From assembly GCA_913031405.1 (NCBI GenBank), contig CAJWCX010000021.1, positions 1 to 10,231 on the forward strand: a stretch of DNA of 10,231 nt. Reading direction: 5' to 3'. Under the pieces are notes generated by a model. The model worked only from the letters and a program-made list of their open reading frames with translations. It was not told the origin of the DNA and ran no database searches. Every line of letters starts with the position of its first letter. Position 1 is the stretch's first letter. Below are positions 1-6,883 of this stretch, one piece after another. The translations under genes and the position numbers were made by a program. Source of the DNA: an uncultured Flavobacteriales bacterium. Its GTDB lineage: Bacteria > Bacteroidota > Bacteroidia > Flavobacteriales_D > Crocinitomicaceae.

Positions 1-50
1 GACGCCAGGTTTTCATCCTGGTAACAGGAGTTCGATTCTCCTATGGGCTA
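1..50 (+). tRNA. tRNA-Glu (anticodon UUC), 3' part, truncated by window start
   Basis: The 3' part of a tRNA is visible; roughly the first 22 nt (acceptor 5' strand and most of the D arm) lie before the window. The anticodon stem is CCAGG (5-9) with CCTGG (17-21), enclosing a 7-nt loop at 10-16 whose anticodon TTC (12-14) reads Glu codons. A 4-nt variable loop (22-25) precedes the T arm: stem AGGAG (26-30), loop TTCGATT (31-37), stem CTCCT (38-42). The 3' acceptor strand is ATGGGCT (43-49) with discriminator A at 50. The next bases are CAT, so the CCA end is not encoded and must be added after transcription. rpsT starts only 30 bp downstream, so the two may be co-transcribed. Confidence 0.93.
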
Positions 51-80
51 CATTAGAAATAATGAAATTAAATAAAGAAG

Positions 81-332
81 ATGGCAAATCATAAATCAGC
101 AATCAAAAGGATTCGTTCCAATGAAAAAAGAAGGGTATTGAATAAGTACCAGCATAAAACAACTCGTAATGCTATTAAAGCATTGAGAGAAACTTCCAAG
201 AAATCCGAGGCTGTCAAACTTTTACCTACGGTTATAAAAATGATTGATAAATTGGCAAAGAAGAATGTAATTCATGACAATAAAGCTTCAAACCTTAAAT
301 CAGGATTGCAAGTGCTAGTGAACGGATTATAA
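81..332 (+). CDS. rpsT: 30S ribosomal protein S20 (bS20)
   Basis: Encodes bS20, which binds 16S rRNA early in assembly of the small ribosomal subunit. The 83-residue length is normal for the family. The N-terminus MANHKSAIKRIR is the classic S20 start, and the rest is the expected run of basic alpha helices (KRRVLNKYQHKTTRNAIKAL) ending in the A-S-xLKSGL region. The ATG start directly precedes the conserved ANHKSA motif, so it is secure. An A-rich purine stretch (AAAGAAG) abuts the ATG, but no spaced Shine-Dalgarno sequence is visible. It lies 30 bp after tRNA-Glu and is followed by a strong terminator, so the tRNA and rpsT probably form one short transcription unit. Confidence 0.97.
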   Translation: MANHKSAIKRIRSNEKRRVLNKYQHKTTRNAIKALRETSKKSEAVKLLPTVIKMIDKLAKKNVIHDNKASNLKSGLQVLVNGL

Positions 333-354
333 TTCTACTCGTTTTTAAAATTTG

Positions 355-382
355 AAAAGGGGCTAATTTAGCCCCTTTTTTT
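355..382 (+). terminator. Rho-independent terminator after rpsT
   Basis: An 11-bp perfect stem, AAAAGGGGCTA (355-365) with TAGCCCCTTTT (369-379), closes a 3-nt loop and ends in a run of seven T residues (376-382). This is a textbook intrinsic terminator, placed 22 bp after the rpsT stop. The A run on the 5' arm could make it partly bidirectional, but no minus-strand gene needs it here. Confidence 0.93.
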
Positions 383-385
383 GAT

Positions 386-393
386 TAAGTTTG
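386..393 (+). promoter_or_regulatory. Possible -7 box (TAnnTTTG) for the porin gene
   Basis: TAAGTTTG matches the Bacteroidota -7 consensus TAnnTTTG exactly and sits between the rpsT terminator and the porin ATG. No TTG lies at the usual distance upstream, because that stretch is taken up by the terminator stem. The box ends only 7 nt before the ATG, so a transcript from here would have almost no leader. It may be a chance match. Confidence 0.35.
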
Positions 394-400
394 TTTTGGT

Positions 401-2143
401 ATGAGAATCTTTCTGCTTTTATTTTCTATTGGTGTGGCGCTCTCCGTAAAATCTCAAATTGGATTTTCTCCCTACGCTGTAGACAGTCTAAAAAGCAATT
501 ATCGTACAATGGGTAATGTAAGAGATTTGAATTTAGCTTCTTCTAAATTTGACCAATCCTTCATCCGAACTTCTGGTAATCAATTTTTCTTAGATCGGAA
601 TTATTTATCATCAAATGGCTCTCAAATCAACTTCTTCCAGTTTAATAATGTTATTCAGCAGGTAAGTGGCCTTCCTCATATTGGTTTCGGTTATGTTTTT
701 GGTAGTCAAGGTGCTCAGGATTTATCGTTTAGCTATGCGCAGGTTCTCCCGAAAAACTGGGTCATCAATACGAATATTCTGACATCAAAGCTTGATGGGT
801 TTTTCCGCAATACATCTTTTTCAGAGTCTCATTATCGGATATCTTTGTCTAAGCAAACTGATAAATTTGGCTTGTTGTTCCATGGTGGAATAGATAAGAT
901 GGAAAGAGAATGGAGTGGTGGGGTCATTGATGCTTCTTTGTTAGAATCTTTTGCCCCACTCTTTATACCTGTACTTAAGGAAAATTGTAATTCAAGCTTA
1001 AAGTCATTTCATAGTTCGATTGGGATGTATTTTAATCTGTGGAAAGACAACAAGACCTTATTGCGATTTATCAATGAATCAAGTATTTATGGATTGAATC
1101 GATTGTTCAGTGAAACCGATACATTGAACGGTATTTATGCCAATACGTATTTTGACACCTTAAACAGTAGTGACCAATACCAGCATAGCACATTGGATCA
1201 TTTTTCTGGTTTGCGATGGCAAAATAATAAATTGACTTATACAGGAGGTGCTAAAGCCATCTATTGGAATTATCGCAATATGGGCCTATATCGAGATACG
1301 TTAGAATTTAATTTAGAACATGCCCTTAAGTATCAATTTAAATCTTTTAAACTTCAACACCGAGGCTCTTACAATCTGATTGGTTCATTTAATCAATGGA
1401 ATTTGAGTCAATCTCTATCTTACCAGTCCGGACGATTTTTTTATTTTTTAAAAAATAGGATATCTCAAAGAGCACCTCAGGTATTTCAAAGGTTTTATAG
1501 CTCGAATAACACGAGATATAACAATTCAGCAGTTGATTTAGAATCTACTTTTAGCCACGACATAGGAATCGATTACGTTTCTAGTAGCTTTTGGGCATCT
1601 TTTGTATACGAATTGGGTATTAATCGTGGTATTTATTATTTTGATACGGATCTATTGAATTGGGAAAACACTTCTGTATTAAGTGACAATTCAATACATC
1701 AAATGAAATTGGAATGTGGTTATGAAAAAGGAAAAATGAACATCAGACAGGAGTATCGATTTACTTCTGCAAATCAGAATTGGCTTCTCATTCCTCAACA
1801 TTTCCTGGGTGGTTCATTCGATTACCGAATGCATTTGTTTAAACAGAAAAAAATGGAAGTGACTTTAGGGATGAATTATACCTTAAGCTCAAAATCGAAT
1901 GTGATTCCAGTGATCGAGAACATAGGAATTTATGATGTATTAAATGTAGATATAAATAATATTCAGAACGGCATATTTAATATAGGAGCCTATTTGTCCA
2001 TTGACATTGAGACTTTTAGGTTCTTTTTGAAAGTTAATAATCTAGGTTATCTCTGGAACGATCTACAGTGGAATTACATTGAAGGCATTTACTTACCAGA
2101 GATAACAGTTCGCGCGGGAATTACGTGGGATTTTTGGAATTAA
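401..2143 (+). CDS. Putative outer-membrane beta-barrel porin (Porin_10-like)
   Basis: A 580-residue exported protein. Residues 1-18 form a signal peptide (short basic start, then LLLFSIGVALS) with likely cleavage near KSQ|I. The mature part is dominated by alternating aromatic/polar strands typical of a transmembrane beta barrel. It ends in ITWDFWN, an aromatic C-terminal strand like the BAM-recognised signal of outer-membrane proteins. The segment with PHIGFGYVFGSQGAQDLSFS, then KNWVINTNI and GFFRNTSFSESHY, resembles the Bacteroidota 'putative porin' family (PF14121), in which a region about RxxxWNxGL follows an E/D-L-x-V-x-H strand. The family is commonly about 600-700 residues, so this is a compact member. 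Substrate is unknown. It is separated from rpsT by a terminator, is probably monocistronic and converges on sucD. Confidence 0.75.
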   Translation: MRIFLLLFSIGVALSVKSQIGFSPYAVDSLKSNYRTMGNVRDLNLASSKFDQSFIRTSGNQFFLDRNYLSSNGSQINFFQFNNVIQQVSGLPHIGFGYVFGSQGAQDLSFSYAQVLPKNWVINTNILTSKLDGFFRNTSFSESHYRISLSKQTDKFGLLFHGGIDKMEREWSGGVIDASLLESFAPLFIPVLKENCNSSLKSFHSSIGMYFNLWKDNKTLLRFINESSIYGLNRLFSETDTLNGIYANTYFDTLNSSDQYQHSTLDHFSGLRWQNNKLTYTGGAKAIYWNYRNMGLYRDTLEFNLEHALKYQFKSFKLQHRGSYNLIGSFNQWNLSQSLSYQSGRFFYFLKNRISQRAPQVFQRFYSSNNTRYNNSAVDLESTFSHDIGIDYVSSSFWASFVYELGINRGIYYFDTDLLNWENTSVLSDNSIHQMKLECGYEKGKMNIRQEYRFTSANQNWLLIPQHFLGGSFDYRMHLFKQKKMEVTLGMNYTLSSKSNVIPVIENIGIYDVLNVDINNIQNGIFNIGAYLSIDIETFRFFLKVNNLGYLWNDLQWNYIEGIYLPEITVRAGITWDFWN

Positions 2144-2152
2144 TCAGGAGGA

Positions 2153-3025
2153 TTATTCACCAATAACTTCTAGCATTTTTGCACCGATTTCAGCAGGCGA
2201 ATCAACCACATGAATTCCACATTCTCTCATGATTCTTTTCTTGGCTTCGGCAGTATCGTCTTTGCCACCAACAATTGCACCAGCATGTCCCATTGTTCTT
2301 CCTTTAGGAGCAGTTTCCCCAGCTATAAATCCAACTACTGGCTTGGTGCCATTTTCTTTAATCCATTTTGCAGCATTGGCCTCAAGGTTACCTCCAATTT
2401 CTCCAATCATCACAATTCCGTCGGTATCAGGATCATTCATAAGTAATTCGACCGCTTCTTTCGTGGTCGTTCCGATAATCGGATCGCCTCCAATTCCTAT
2501 AGCTGTTGTTATTCCTAATCCAGATTTAGCTACTTGATCGGCTGCTTCATAGGTAAGTGTTCCTGATTTGGAAACAATACCAATCTTTCCTTTTTCAAAT
2601 ACAAAACCAGGCATGATTCCTACTTTTGCTTCATCCGCAGTAATAACCCCCGGACAATTCGGCCCAACAAGACGACAGTCGAACTTATCAATATATGCTT
2701 TTGCTTTAACCATGTCATTCACAGGGATTCCTTCAGTGATGCATACCACGACCTTGATTCCTGCCTCAGCAGCTTCCATAATGGCATCTGCAGCAAAGGC
2801 TGGAGGAACGAAGATTATTGAAACATCGGCTCCGGTATTTTCTACAGCGTTGGCTACAGAATTAAAAACTGGTTTGTCCAAGTGAGTTTGCCCTCCTTTA
2901 CCTGGAGTGACACCCCCAACAACATTGGTTCCGTATTCAATCATCTGGCCGGCATGAAAAGTACCTTCACCACCTGTGAAACCTTGAACAATAATTTTTG
3001 AATGCTTATTAACTAAAACGCTCAT
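2153..3025 (-). CDS. sucD: Succinyl-CoA ligase (ADP/GDP-forming), alpha subunit
   Basis: Alpha subunit of succinyl-CoA synthetase, which with SucC interconverts succinyl-CoA and succinate while making a nucleoside triphosphate in the TCA cycle. The 290-residue length is typical. The N-terminal CoA-binding Rossmann domain carries QGFTGGEGTFHA (14-25) and GGVTPGKGG (37-45). GPNCPG is at 121-126. The ligase domain contains KSGTLTYE (153-160), GIGGDP (177-182) and the phosphohistidine loop GRTMGHAGAI, with the catalytic His at 247. The ATG start gives the canonical SVLVNKHSKIIVQGFTG beginning. sucC is not in the window, so the two subunit genes are not adjacent here on the downstream side, and an independent promoter lies just upstream. 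The stop codon is 9 bp from that of the convergent porin gene, with no terminator hairpin between. Confidence 0.97.
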   Translation of the reverse strand: MSVLVNKHSKIIVQGFTGGEGTFHAGQMIEYGTNVVGGVTPGKGGQTHLDKPVFNSVANAVENTGADVSIIFVPPAFAADAIMEAAEAGIKVVVCITEGIPVNDMVKAKAYIDKFDCRLVGPNCPGVITADEAKVGIMPGFVFEKGKIGIVSKSGTLTYEAADQVAKSGLGITTAIGIGGDPIIGTTTKEAVELLMNDPDTDGIVMIGEIGGNLEANAAKWIKENGTKPVVGFIAGETAPKGRTMGHAGAIVGGKDDTAEAKKRIMRECGIHVVDSPAEIGAKMLEVIGE

Positions 3026-3044
3026 ATGGACTTTAATTTGAGGT

Positions 3045-3074
3045 CAAAAATAATCATTGAGAAAAGATAATCAA
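3045..3074 (-). promoter_or_regulatory. Bacteroidota-type promoter for sucD
   Basis: On the minus strand, TTG (3074-3072) is followed after 19 nt by TATTTTTG (3052-3045). This fits the Bacteroidota sigma factor pattern TTG-N19-21-TAnnTTTG. The -7 box ends 19 nt before the sucD ATG, so the predicted 5' leader is about 12-15 nt. It is the best-formed promoter in the window. It places sucD in a unit separate from the upstream TraB-family gene. Confidence 0.62.
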
Positions 3075-3147
3075 GGGTATTTATGGATTTAATTGTCTTT
3101 TGTTGATTTTAAAAAAGGGTTAAATAATTTATTGAGAAGTATAATCT

Positions 3148-4008
3148 TTATAGTTTCATGCCTTCGACATGGTACCCTTTCTTGTTAAGAAGTTCAATAA
3201 GTCCATCATCACCGCACAAATGGGCTGCACCAACAGCAAAAAAAACGGATTTATTTTCCATGAGTTTCGTCATCTTCGGAATCCAATTCTCGTTTCGTTT
3301 TAAGAGAAGTTCGTTGTGAAGTGTTTTCATTATTTCGTCATTGTAAATAGTACATAGCGCATCTAAATCTTGAGCATTGTATGCAGCTTCCATTTCTATA
3401 AAATCATCGATGCTCGTATCAAGTTCGTTCAACTGCCTCATCAGTATAGATATTTGAGTAGGGTATGCTATTTGGTTAAAAATATTCAACTGTTCATCTA
3501 TGGTTTCTAGGCCATATGATGCGATATTTGACGCTGTAGCTATTTTCTCCAGTTCTTTTTCATGGGATTTATGAATAGGAGGCAAGTTCAAATTGACCAT
3601 GAATTGAATTAAAACAAAGGGTTTTGCAAATCGAAAATTGGCTTCAAAATTTTCTTTACTCATGAATAAATCACTTTCTGCCCATCGGCATAGGCTATCC
3701 CACTGCTCCTTTGAGCAAAAGTCCTGAATGGCTTTTTCGGGGTTAAAAAGTAAGTTTGGTTCAATGGATTGGTTTTCAATATTATTGATCTCCATACAGA
3801 GTGCTTCACATTCTTTGAGCAAAATTGAAATTTTTTTCGGGAAGAAAAAATGTGCTTCGCTCATTACGTGCATGGTTCCAAAAAGATACGATACTTTATC
3901 GTTACTATCATTACTTACTTTATAAACTAAAGCTGAACCCTGCCCATTAGAGCAGAATGGGAATATTAATGAATAGAGGAAAATGAAATGAATAATGTGA
4001 TTTTTCAT
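3148..4008 (-). CDS. TraB/GumN (TIKI-like) family protein, secreted
   Basis: A 286-residue protein of the TraB/GumN family (PF01963), whose members include the animal TIKI metalloproteases; the role of most bacterial members is unknown. Residues 1-22 look like a signal peptide (hydrophobic IIHFIFLYSLIFPF, then CSNGQ), so it probably acts in the periplasm. FPFC is a poor lipobox, so a lipid anchor is less likely. Family landmarks are visible: YLFGTMHVMS (41-50, GTMH), an ME pair at 72-73, GLETIDEQ (166-173), LLKRNENW (235-242) and the C-terminal VGAAHLCGDDGLIELLNKKG (259-278). These correspond to the conserved GxxH, E, RN and GAxHL positions thought to form the active centre. It is the last gene of the minus-strand cca cluster, 11 bp after the pRiA4b ORF-3-like gene. 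No terminator hairpin follows. Confidence 0.87.
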   Translation of the reverse strand: MKNHIIHFIFLYSLIFPFCSNGQGSALVYKVSNDSNDKVSYLFGTMHVMSEAHFFFPKKISILLKECEALCMEINNIENQSIEPNLLFNPEKAIQDFCSKEQWDSLCRWAESDLFMSKENFEANFRFAKPFVLIQFMVNLNLPPIHKSHEKELEKIATASNIASYGLETIDEQLNIFNQIAYPTQISILMRQLNELDTSIDDFIEMEAAYNAQDLDALCTIYNDEIMKTLHNELLLKRNENWIPKMTKLMENKSVFFAVGAAHLCGDDGLIELLNKKGYHVEGMKL

Positions 4009-4019
4009 TTGTATCGGCT

Positions 4020-4556
4020 TTATAGAAAAGAGTTCATATCATCGTCAGAAAAACCATCTTCAAAGTCACCAAAACCGTAATCTTCCTCATCGGTTTCATC
4101 GGTTTCATCTGAAACCATTAGAAAATCGTCAGAGAGCCCTTTGGAATCTTCGGAAGGTGAATCACCAATAGAGATTAACAATTGGGGGCTACTTGGAGTT
4201 TCCTCCTGAATTTCAATGAGTTCGATGAGAAAAATCCACATCTTAAGAAAATCGTAAACGAGAATAAATTTTTGATCTGGCTGTGAAAGATGTTTTTTAA
4301 TTGGGGTGTCCTTCATGATGTCCAACATAGAGTTATCTTCTCCCTCTGAAAGGTCCAAAAGACTGATTTCTTCACCTTTGTCCCAGTTTTCATTTGATAC
4401 ATAGAAGCTAGCCATCTGGTTACCTTTAAATCCATAAGAATCAAGAATTTCTTGAAAAAAAGATTCAAAGTTTTCATTTTCATCGATAACAATATCACGA
4501 AAAATCTCTTCATTCTTTTCGGAATCTATTAACACTCTAAATTTAAGACCTGGCAT
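4020..4556 (-). CDS. Plasmid pRiA4b ORF-3-like family protein, acidic C-terminal tail
   Basis: A 178-residue cytoplasmic protein. Residues 3 to about 125 match the pRiA4b ORF-3 domain (PF07929; annotation pipelines often call it 'IS1096 element passenger TnpR family protein'). Visible features are an opening strand FRVLID, FRDIVIDENENFESFFQEIL, YGFKGNQMASFYVS (41-54), WDKGEEISLLD and the diagnostic YDFLKMWIFLIELIEI (101-116), equivalent to YDFGDxWxHxIxLE in other members. The tail (about 133-178) is strongly acidic (ETDETDEED, GFGDFEDGFSDDD) and probably disordered. Despite the family name nothing mobile is nearby. It sits between cca (20-bp gap) and a TraB-family gene (11-bp gap). Molecular function is unknown; a protein-protein or RNA-related role would be a guess. 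Confidence 0.82.
   Translation of the reverse strand: MPGLKFRVLIDSEKNEEIFRDIVIDENENFESFFQEILDSYGFKGNQMASFYVSNENWDKGEEISLLDLSEGEDNSMLDIMKDTPIKKHLSQPDQKFILVYDFLKMWIFLIELIEIQEETPSSPQLLISIGDSPSEDSKGLSDDFLMVSDETDETDEEDYGFGDFEDGFSDDDMNSFL
4088..4114. repeat. 9-bp tandem repeat inside the acidic tail of the pRiA4b ORF-3-like gene
   Basis: Two perfect copies of CATCGGTTT (4088-4096 and 4097-4105) are followed by a diverged third unit, CATCTGAAA. On the coding strand they encode repeated Asp-Glu-Thr triplets. The unit length keeps frame, so copy-number change would lengthen or shorten the acidic tail without a frameshift. Confidence 0.8.
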
Positions 4557-4576
4557 CTGCTATTTTTTAGTAGGAT

Positions 4577-6004
4577 TTAAATATATGGCTCTATTTGCTT
4601 GAGTCCCATTTCTTTACCAATAGACAACATAAGGTTTCTAGCATCCTCATAGGAGTTGGAAATCTCTCCTTCCAGTATAGCCTCTTTTATTTTACTCTTT
4701 ATGACTCCTACTTCAAAACATGGGCCAAGGTCAAATGTTTTCATAATCTCTTCACCTTTAATAGGTGGTTGGAAATTTCTGATTTTATCTTTTTCTTCAA
4801 CTGCTTGAAGTTTTTGGGCCACCATTTTGAAATTTTCTTGATAACGCTTGACCTTGAAATCGTTCTTAGAAGTAATGTCTGCATTGCATAAGAGCATTAA
4901 ATCTTCAATATCTTCTCCTGCTTCATTTAATAGACGCCTTATCGCGGTATCCGTTACCGAACCTTTTACAAGTGCAATAGGCCTCAGGTGTAGCCGAACC
5001 AATTTCTTCACATATTTCATTTTTGAATCCAGGGGAAGCCTGTGATATTTAAAAATTCGAGAGACCATTTTAGATCCCAATTCTTCGTGACCGTGAAAAG
5101 TCCACCCAATTTTCTTATCAAAACGTTTTGTCGCTGGTTTGGCAATATCATGTAATAATGCTGCCCATCTCAACCACAGATTATTGGAGTTTCTTGCGAT
5201 ATTGTCAACCACCTGAAGCGTATGAAGAAAATTATCTTTGTGACTTTTTCTATTTATGGTTTCAATTCCTGATAAAGCTAGTAGCTCTGGAAAAATATAT
5301 TGAAGTATACCCGTGGATTTGAGTAGCTTAAATCCTCTTGAAGGTTTAGGGCTCAAAAGGATTTTATTGACTTCATCTGTAATTCGCTCTCTTGAAATAA
5401 TTTTAATACGTTCAGCATGTTCTCTTATCGATTTTAAACAATCGATGTCAATTTTAAAATCAAGTTGGCTAGCGAATCGAATGGCTCGAAGCATTCTTAG
5501 TGGATCATCATTAAACGTAGTTGAAGGATCAAGAGGTGTTTTGATCAAACCCTTTTCAAGATCAGTAGATCCATCAAATGGGTCAATCAAGTTTCCAAAA
5601 TGATCAGGATGAAGATTGATGGCCAAGGCATTGATTGTGAAATCTCTTCGGTATTGGTCATCTTTTAATGTTCCCGGTGATACTTTCGGGTTTCTTGAGT
5701 TTTTTGAGTATGACTCTTTACGAGCAGACACAAACTCCACATCAATATCTTTATATTTGAAATGAGCAGTGCCATATGTTTTAAAAAGAGAAACTTTCTG
5801 AACACGCAAGGTCTTCGCAATGTTTTTGGCAAATTCTAGTCCATCTCCATATACTACAATATCAATATCTTTTGATTTTTTATCAAGCAATAAATCCCTT
5901 ACGAATCCGCCGATAACATAGGCAGAATCATTGTTATCCTCTAGATGTTTTTTTATTACCTTAAATACGGGATGAGAAAGATATGGTGATAAATCTGTTT
6001 GCAT
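4577..6004 (-). CDS. cca: CCA tRNA nucleotidyltransferase with HD domain
   Basis: Adds or repairs the 3'-terminal CCA of tRNAs using CTP and ATP; class II nucleotidyltransferase. The ATG at 6004 gives 475 residues. A TTG four codons earlier is open but less likely as a start, because it lies inside a TAnnTTTG-like box and the ATG gives the usual short N-terminus before HPVFKVI. Numbered from the ATG, the head/neck has GGFVRDLLL (32-40), metal-binding DID (46-48), RRDFTINAL (119-127), DPLRMLRAIRFA (167-178) and RERITDE (about 205-211). A C-terminal HD domain follows with HTLQVVD (His 261), LLHDIAKP (His 285, Asp 286), HGHEELG and RLHLRP. Such HD domains in CCA enzymes are linked to phosphatase or phosphodiesterase activity. 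Length is normal for Bacteroidota. The tRNA-Glu gene in this window lacks an encoded CCA, consistent with need for this enzyme. Confidence 0.95.
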   Translation of the reverse strand: MQTDLSPYLSHPVFKVIKKHLEDNNDSAYVIGGFVRDLLLDKKSKDIDIVVYGDGLEFAKNIAKTLRVQKVSLFKTYGTAHFKYKDIDVEFVSARKESYSKNSRNPKVSPGTLKDDQYRRDFTINALAINLHPDHFGNLIDPFDGSTDLEKGLIKTPLDPSTTFNDDPLRMLRAIRFASQLDFKIDIDCLKSIREHAERIKIISRERITDEVNKILLSPKPSRGFKLLKSTGILQYIFPELLALSGIETINRKSHKDNFLHTLQVVDNIARNSNNLWLRWAALLHDIAKPATKRFDKKIGWTFHGHEELGSKMVSRIFKYHRLPLDSKMKYVKKLVRLHLRPIALVKGSVTDTAIRRLLNEAGEDIEDLMLLCNADITSKNDFKVKRYQENFKMVAQKLQAVEEKDKIRNFQPPIKGEEIMKTFDLGPCFEVGVIKSKIKEAILEGEISNSYEDARNLMLSIGKEMGLKQIEPYI

Positions 6005-6013
6005 GCGACGATA

Positions 6014-6021
6014 CAAAATTA
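6014..6021 (-). promoter_or_regulatory. Possible -7 box (TAnnTTTG) for cca
   Basis: On the minus strand, TAATTTTG matches TAnnTTTG exactly and ends 9 nt before the ATG at 6004. No TTG is found at the expected spacing upstream, so support is weak. If real, the transcript would have a leader of only a few nucleotides and the TTG within the box (6014-6016) could not be the start codon. Confidence 0.3.
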
Positions 6022-6054
6022 ACGAAACTAAATGATGTTAGTTTTAAGAGTGCG

Positions 6055-6612
6055 TTAATCCAAGGATAAGTCTTCGTCATTATCAAATGAAAAAAGATCA
6101 TTTTCAAGAGGCTCATCATCTTCAAAATAATTGAAGTTTTTTCCGCTTTTCTTGTGGGCTGTCATTTTCGTTTTCTTGGTGCGATCGGGGTCAGCTTCAA
6201 AACCTCTCTTTTTATGTTTTGAAGTTTTTTTTCTGGTTTCTGAATTTTTCAAATCAGCTGGATCTAAAATTGATAAAGTCTCCGATTGATCTCGAGCAGG
6301 ATCGGAAGAATTAGAATCTTTTCTGTGATTTGAATGAAAAGGTTTGCTACTAGATCGTTTTTGATCGCCTCGATTCTCGGCAATTTTCACTGCCAATCTT
6401 CTTCGATTAATCTCATAGCCATCAAGAGCAGATATGGCTTGGTCTGCTTGATCTGCATCGAACATTTCAACAAATGCAAAGCCTCGGGGTTTACCTGTGT
6501 CTTTGTCCGTTGGAATGTTTACTCGGTTCACTTTTCCGTACGCCTCAAATAATTCGCTTAATTGTTCTTTAGTTACGCCAAAATCTAATTTGGCAACAAA
6601 AATACTTGTCAT
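6055..6612 (-). CDS. RRM-domain RNA-binding protein with charged C-terminal tail
   Basis: A 185-residue protein starting with a single RNA recognition motif (PF00076, about residues 2-80). RNP2 is IFVAKL (4-9) and RNP1 is KPRGFAFVEM (41-50), with the key RNA-stacking aromatics F45 and F47 in RNP1 and F5 in RNP2. The tail (about 84-185) has low complexity: a Lys/Arg/Ser-rich middle (TRKKTSKHKKRG, TKKTKMTAHKKSGK), then an acidic end with FEDDEPLENDLFSFDNDEDL, probably disordered. Single-RRM proteins are common in Bacteroidota, which generally lack Hfq, and some Bacteroides members act as global RNA regulators; their targets here are unknown. A GGAGGA on the coding strand (6632-6627) lies 14 nt before the ATG, further than usual for a ribosome-binding site. 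cca follows after a 50-bp gap on the same strand. Confidence 0.9.
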   Translation of the reverse strand: MTSIFVAKLDFGVTKEQLSELFEAYGKVNRVNIPTDKDTGKPRGFAFVEMFDADQADQAISALDGYEINRRRLAVKIAENRGDQKRSSSKPFHSNHRKDSNSSDPARDQSETLSILDPADLKNSETRKKTSKHKKRGFEADPDRTKKTKMTAHKKSGKNFNYFEDDEPLENDLFSFDNDEDLSLD

Positions 6613-6883
6613 AAAAATAAAATCAGTCCTCCAATTTAATAAATAATTTAGGTCGAAATTAGAATAAATAATTCAAATAACTCTTACTTCTTCTTGATAA
6701 TGATGAAAAAACGAGCATTATTAATGTAGGCTTAACATTTTATCTTCTGTAAATTTAATCATGTACTCAGTCTGTTAGTTATGAATTTTATAGACTTCGG
6801 GCTTGTGAAATGGTTTTAAAGTGTTTGATGAAAATTTATTGCGACATTAAATATAATTGAGTATTTTCGGCCCTTAAAATATT
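6613..6883. other. 271-bp AT-rich divergent spacer
   Basis: This non-coding stretch separates the minus-strand RRM gene from the plus-strand SiaC-like operon. I see no open reading frame of useful length and no tRNA-like fold. It must hold promoters for both directions. A plausible one for the plus strand is at 6839-6869; none is convincing for the RRM gene. A weak AT-rich hairpin (6695-6702 with 6716-6723, one wobble pair, 13-nt loop) is the only structure noted. If RRM transcription begins far upstream, its mRNA would have a long leader. Confidence 0.6.
6839..6869 (+). promoter_or_regulatory. Likely promoter of the SiaC-like/OmpH operon
   Basis: TTG (6839-6841) is followed after 20 nt by TATTTTCG (6862-6869), one mismatch from the Bacteroidota -7 consensus TAnnTTTG. 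The spacing is right, and the box ends 14 nt before the first ATG of the four-gene operon at 6884. The mismatch in the -7 box keeps confidence moderate. Confidence 0.42.

Noticed and set aside
2144..2152. Shared terminator between the convergent porin and sucD genes
   Set aside because: Only 9 bp separate the stops and no stem-loop with a T tract is visible there.
2229..2885. Two open frames (about 100 codons each) on the plus strand opposite sucD
   Set aside because: They lie entirely antisense to a highly conserved enzyme, have no family resemblance or start signals, and are explained by the codon bias of sucD.
4020..4556. Insertion-element or plasmid remnant suggested by the pRiA4b ORF-3 / TnpR name
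   Set aside because: No transposase, inverted repeats or composition break is seen; the gene is tightly packed between core genes.
6005..6016. TTG at 6016 as the start of cca, adding four residues
   Set aside because: It overlaps a TAnnTTTG-like box, TTG starts are rare, and the in-frame ATG at 6004 gives the normal N-terminus.
6654..6676. TAATTTCG on the minus strand as a promoter for the RRM gene
   Set aside because: One mismatch in the box, and the nearest upstream TTG is only 12 nt away, too short for the Bacteroidota spacing.
6695..6723. AT-rich inverted repeat in the divergent spacer as a terminator or operator
   Set aside because: Eight pairs with one wobble, a 13-nt loop, no GC pairs apart from one and no T tract; such repeats are expected by chance in AT-rich DNA.
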